From CANHEE01 sp043777755 (lineage in GTDB: Bacteria > Bacteroidota > Bacteroidia > Chitinophagales > Saprospiraceae), in NCBI GenBank assembly GCA_043777755.1, contig JAYWHK010000097.1, positions 1-30,159 of the forward strand: DNA of 30,159 bases. The letters run 5' to 3'. The position numbers were made by a program, and so were the translations under genes. Position 1 is the first letter of the stretch. Each line of letters opens with the position of its first letter. Under the pieces are notes generated by a model. It did not search any database. It saw only the letters and a list, made by a program, of their open reading frames with translations, and had not been told where the DNA came from. Below, piece after piece: positions 29,523 to 30,159 of this stretch.

Positions 29523-30159
29523 ATGAAGAAGAAAAGCACATCAAAACAAGGTAATATATTTGATAAAGTAGTCAAAGAAAATCTTGACGAAGTCTTTATT
29601 CCTTTTGTAATCAGCCATTTAGGAATTGATATTACGACCATTTCATTGAAATCCTACCCGACAAACTGTTCACAACAGAAGAGCGAGAGATGGATTTACT
29701 TCTAAAACTGACCGATAAGCAAGGGCGAATTTTCCTATTGCACGTAGAGTTTCAGAGTAAGCCTGACTATGAAATGATTTGGCGAATGGTTGAGTATCAT
29801 GGAATGATAACCAGAATTTACAAACTGCCTATTGTGCATATTGTTATAGATTTGGACGACAGCAACTCTAATATTACAACAAATTTAGACGAGCAATTTG
29901 TATTTCAAGGTTTCAAAATAATCAAAATACATGATATTGACTATTCTAAAATGATTGCATCTCAAATCCCTGCCGAGATAATTTTGGCGATATTGGGTAA
30001 TTTTGGCAACAAAAAGCCTGAAATAATCATCAGAGCAATAGCACAACGCTTGAAAGCAGTTAGTAAAAGCGATGCAGAATTAAAAAAATACGTTGCACAG
30101 TTGAATGTTTTATCAAGACTTCGTAACTTGCAAGATTTAATCACTCAAACAATTTCTAA
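29523..30159 (+). pseudogene. Frameshifted Rpn/PD-(D/E)XK nuclease family gene, running off the window
   Basis: The first ~37 codons (MKKKSTSKQGNIFDKVVKEN...HLGIDIT) are in one frame, which then ends at 29703 after nonsense sequence. From about 29636 the next frame continues without a break to the window edge: DHFIEILPDKLFTTEEREMD, then LLLKLTDKQGRIFLLHVEFQ (E-x-Q nuclease strand), MIWRMVEYHGMI, and a helical tail (IIIRAIAQRLKAVSKSDAEL...LQDLITQTIS). The two parts together read as one Rpn-type protein. The loss of one base at about 29634-29636 would explain the break. The last partial codon is AA, so the stop lies beyond position 30159. It could be true decay, a sequencing error or, less likely, programmed frameshifting. 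Confidence 0.8.

Overview
The window comes from a member of the Bacteroidota, probably a Cytophagales-like gliding or environmental lineage. Supporting signs are the AT-rich DNA (GC not computed), the recurrent Bacteroidota promoter box TAnnTTTG, several secreted proteins with type IX secretion (T9SS) C-terminal sorting domains (FPNP/YPNP...), and family pairs typical of the phylum: DUF1800 with DUF1501, a GH3-serine hydrolase fusion, and a HEAT-repeat cyclophilin lipoprotein. There are no rRNA or tRNA genes, no complete insertion sequence and no CRISPR array.

Layout. 1-6.7 kb holds ordinary chromosomal genes: a GH3/beta-lactamase-fold fusion (minus), a pRiA4b ORF-3 family protein (minus), a DUF4197 secreted protein and a HerA-like ATPase (plus). 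6.8-14.95 kb is one plus-strand operon. It encodes a type I-like adenine methylase (HsdM), a specificity subunit (HsdS), a PD-(D/E)XK Rpn/transposase-family nuclease, a fusion of a methyltransferase fold with a McrB-type AAA+ motor, a McrC-type nuclease, and the housekeeping gene prmC joined by an ATGA overlap. No HsdR translocase gene is present. 15.0-19.1 kb holds a HEAT-cyclophilin lipoprotein, a small membrane-anchored protein and a type II NADH dehydrogenase. 19.2-20.1 kb is a VapBC-like toxin-antitoxin pair bracketed by palindromic repeats. 20.2-25.5 kb has a secreted protein of unknown function, an M1 metallopeptidase, an unknown cytoplasmic protein and a small T9SS cargo protein. 25.8-29.4 kb is the DUF1800/DUF1501 pair. 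The right edge carries a frameshifted Rpn-type nuclease gene that runs off the window.

The main candidate for an under-described system is the 6.8-14.1 kb operon. My reading is that a type I methylase and specificity module supplies sequence recognition and self-protection, and that a McrBC-type motor and nuclease replaces HsdR as the restriction effector. The McrB partner carries a methyltransferase-like domain whose catalytic motif IV looks degraded (NPQI instead of NPPY/F), so it may read DNA rather than modify it. LlaJI and BsuMI are known precedents for McrBC-like effectors working with dedicated methylases, but those use C5-cytosine enzymes.

The second theme is the density of non-coding palindromic repeats: three copies of a REP-like element around the toxin-antitoxin genes and the M1 peptidase, two MITE-like elements sharing about 21-bp terminal inverted repeats, a third nested palindrome before DUF1800, paired hairpin elements just before two start codons, and several intergenic quasi-palindromes made of a repeated short word.
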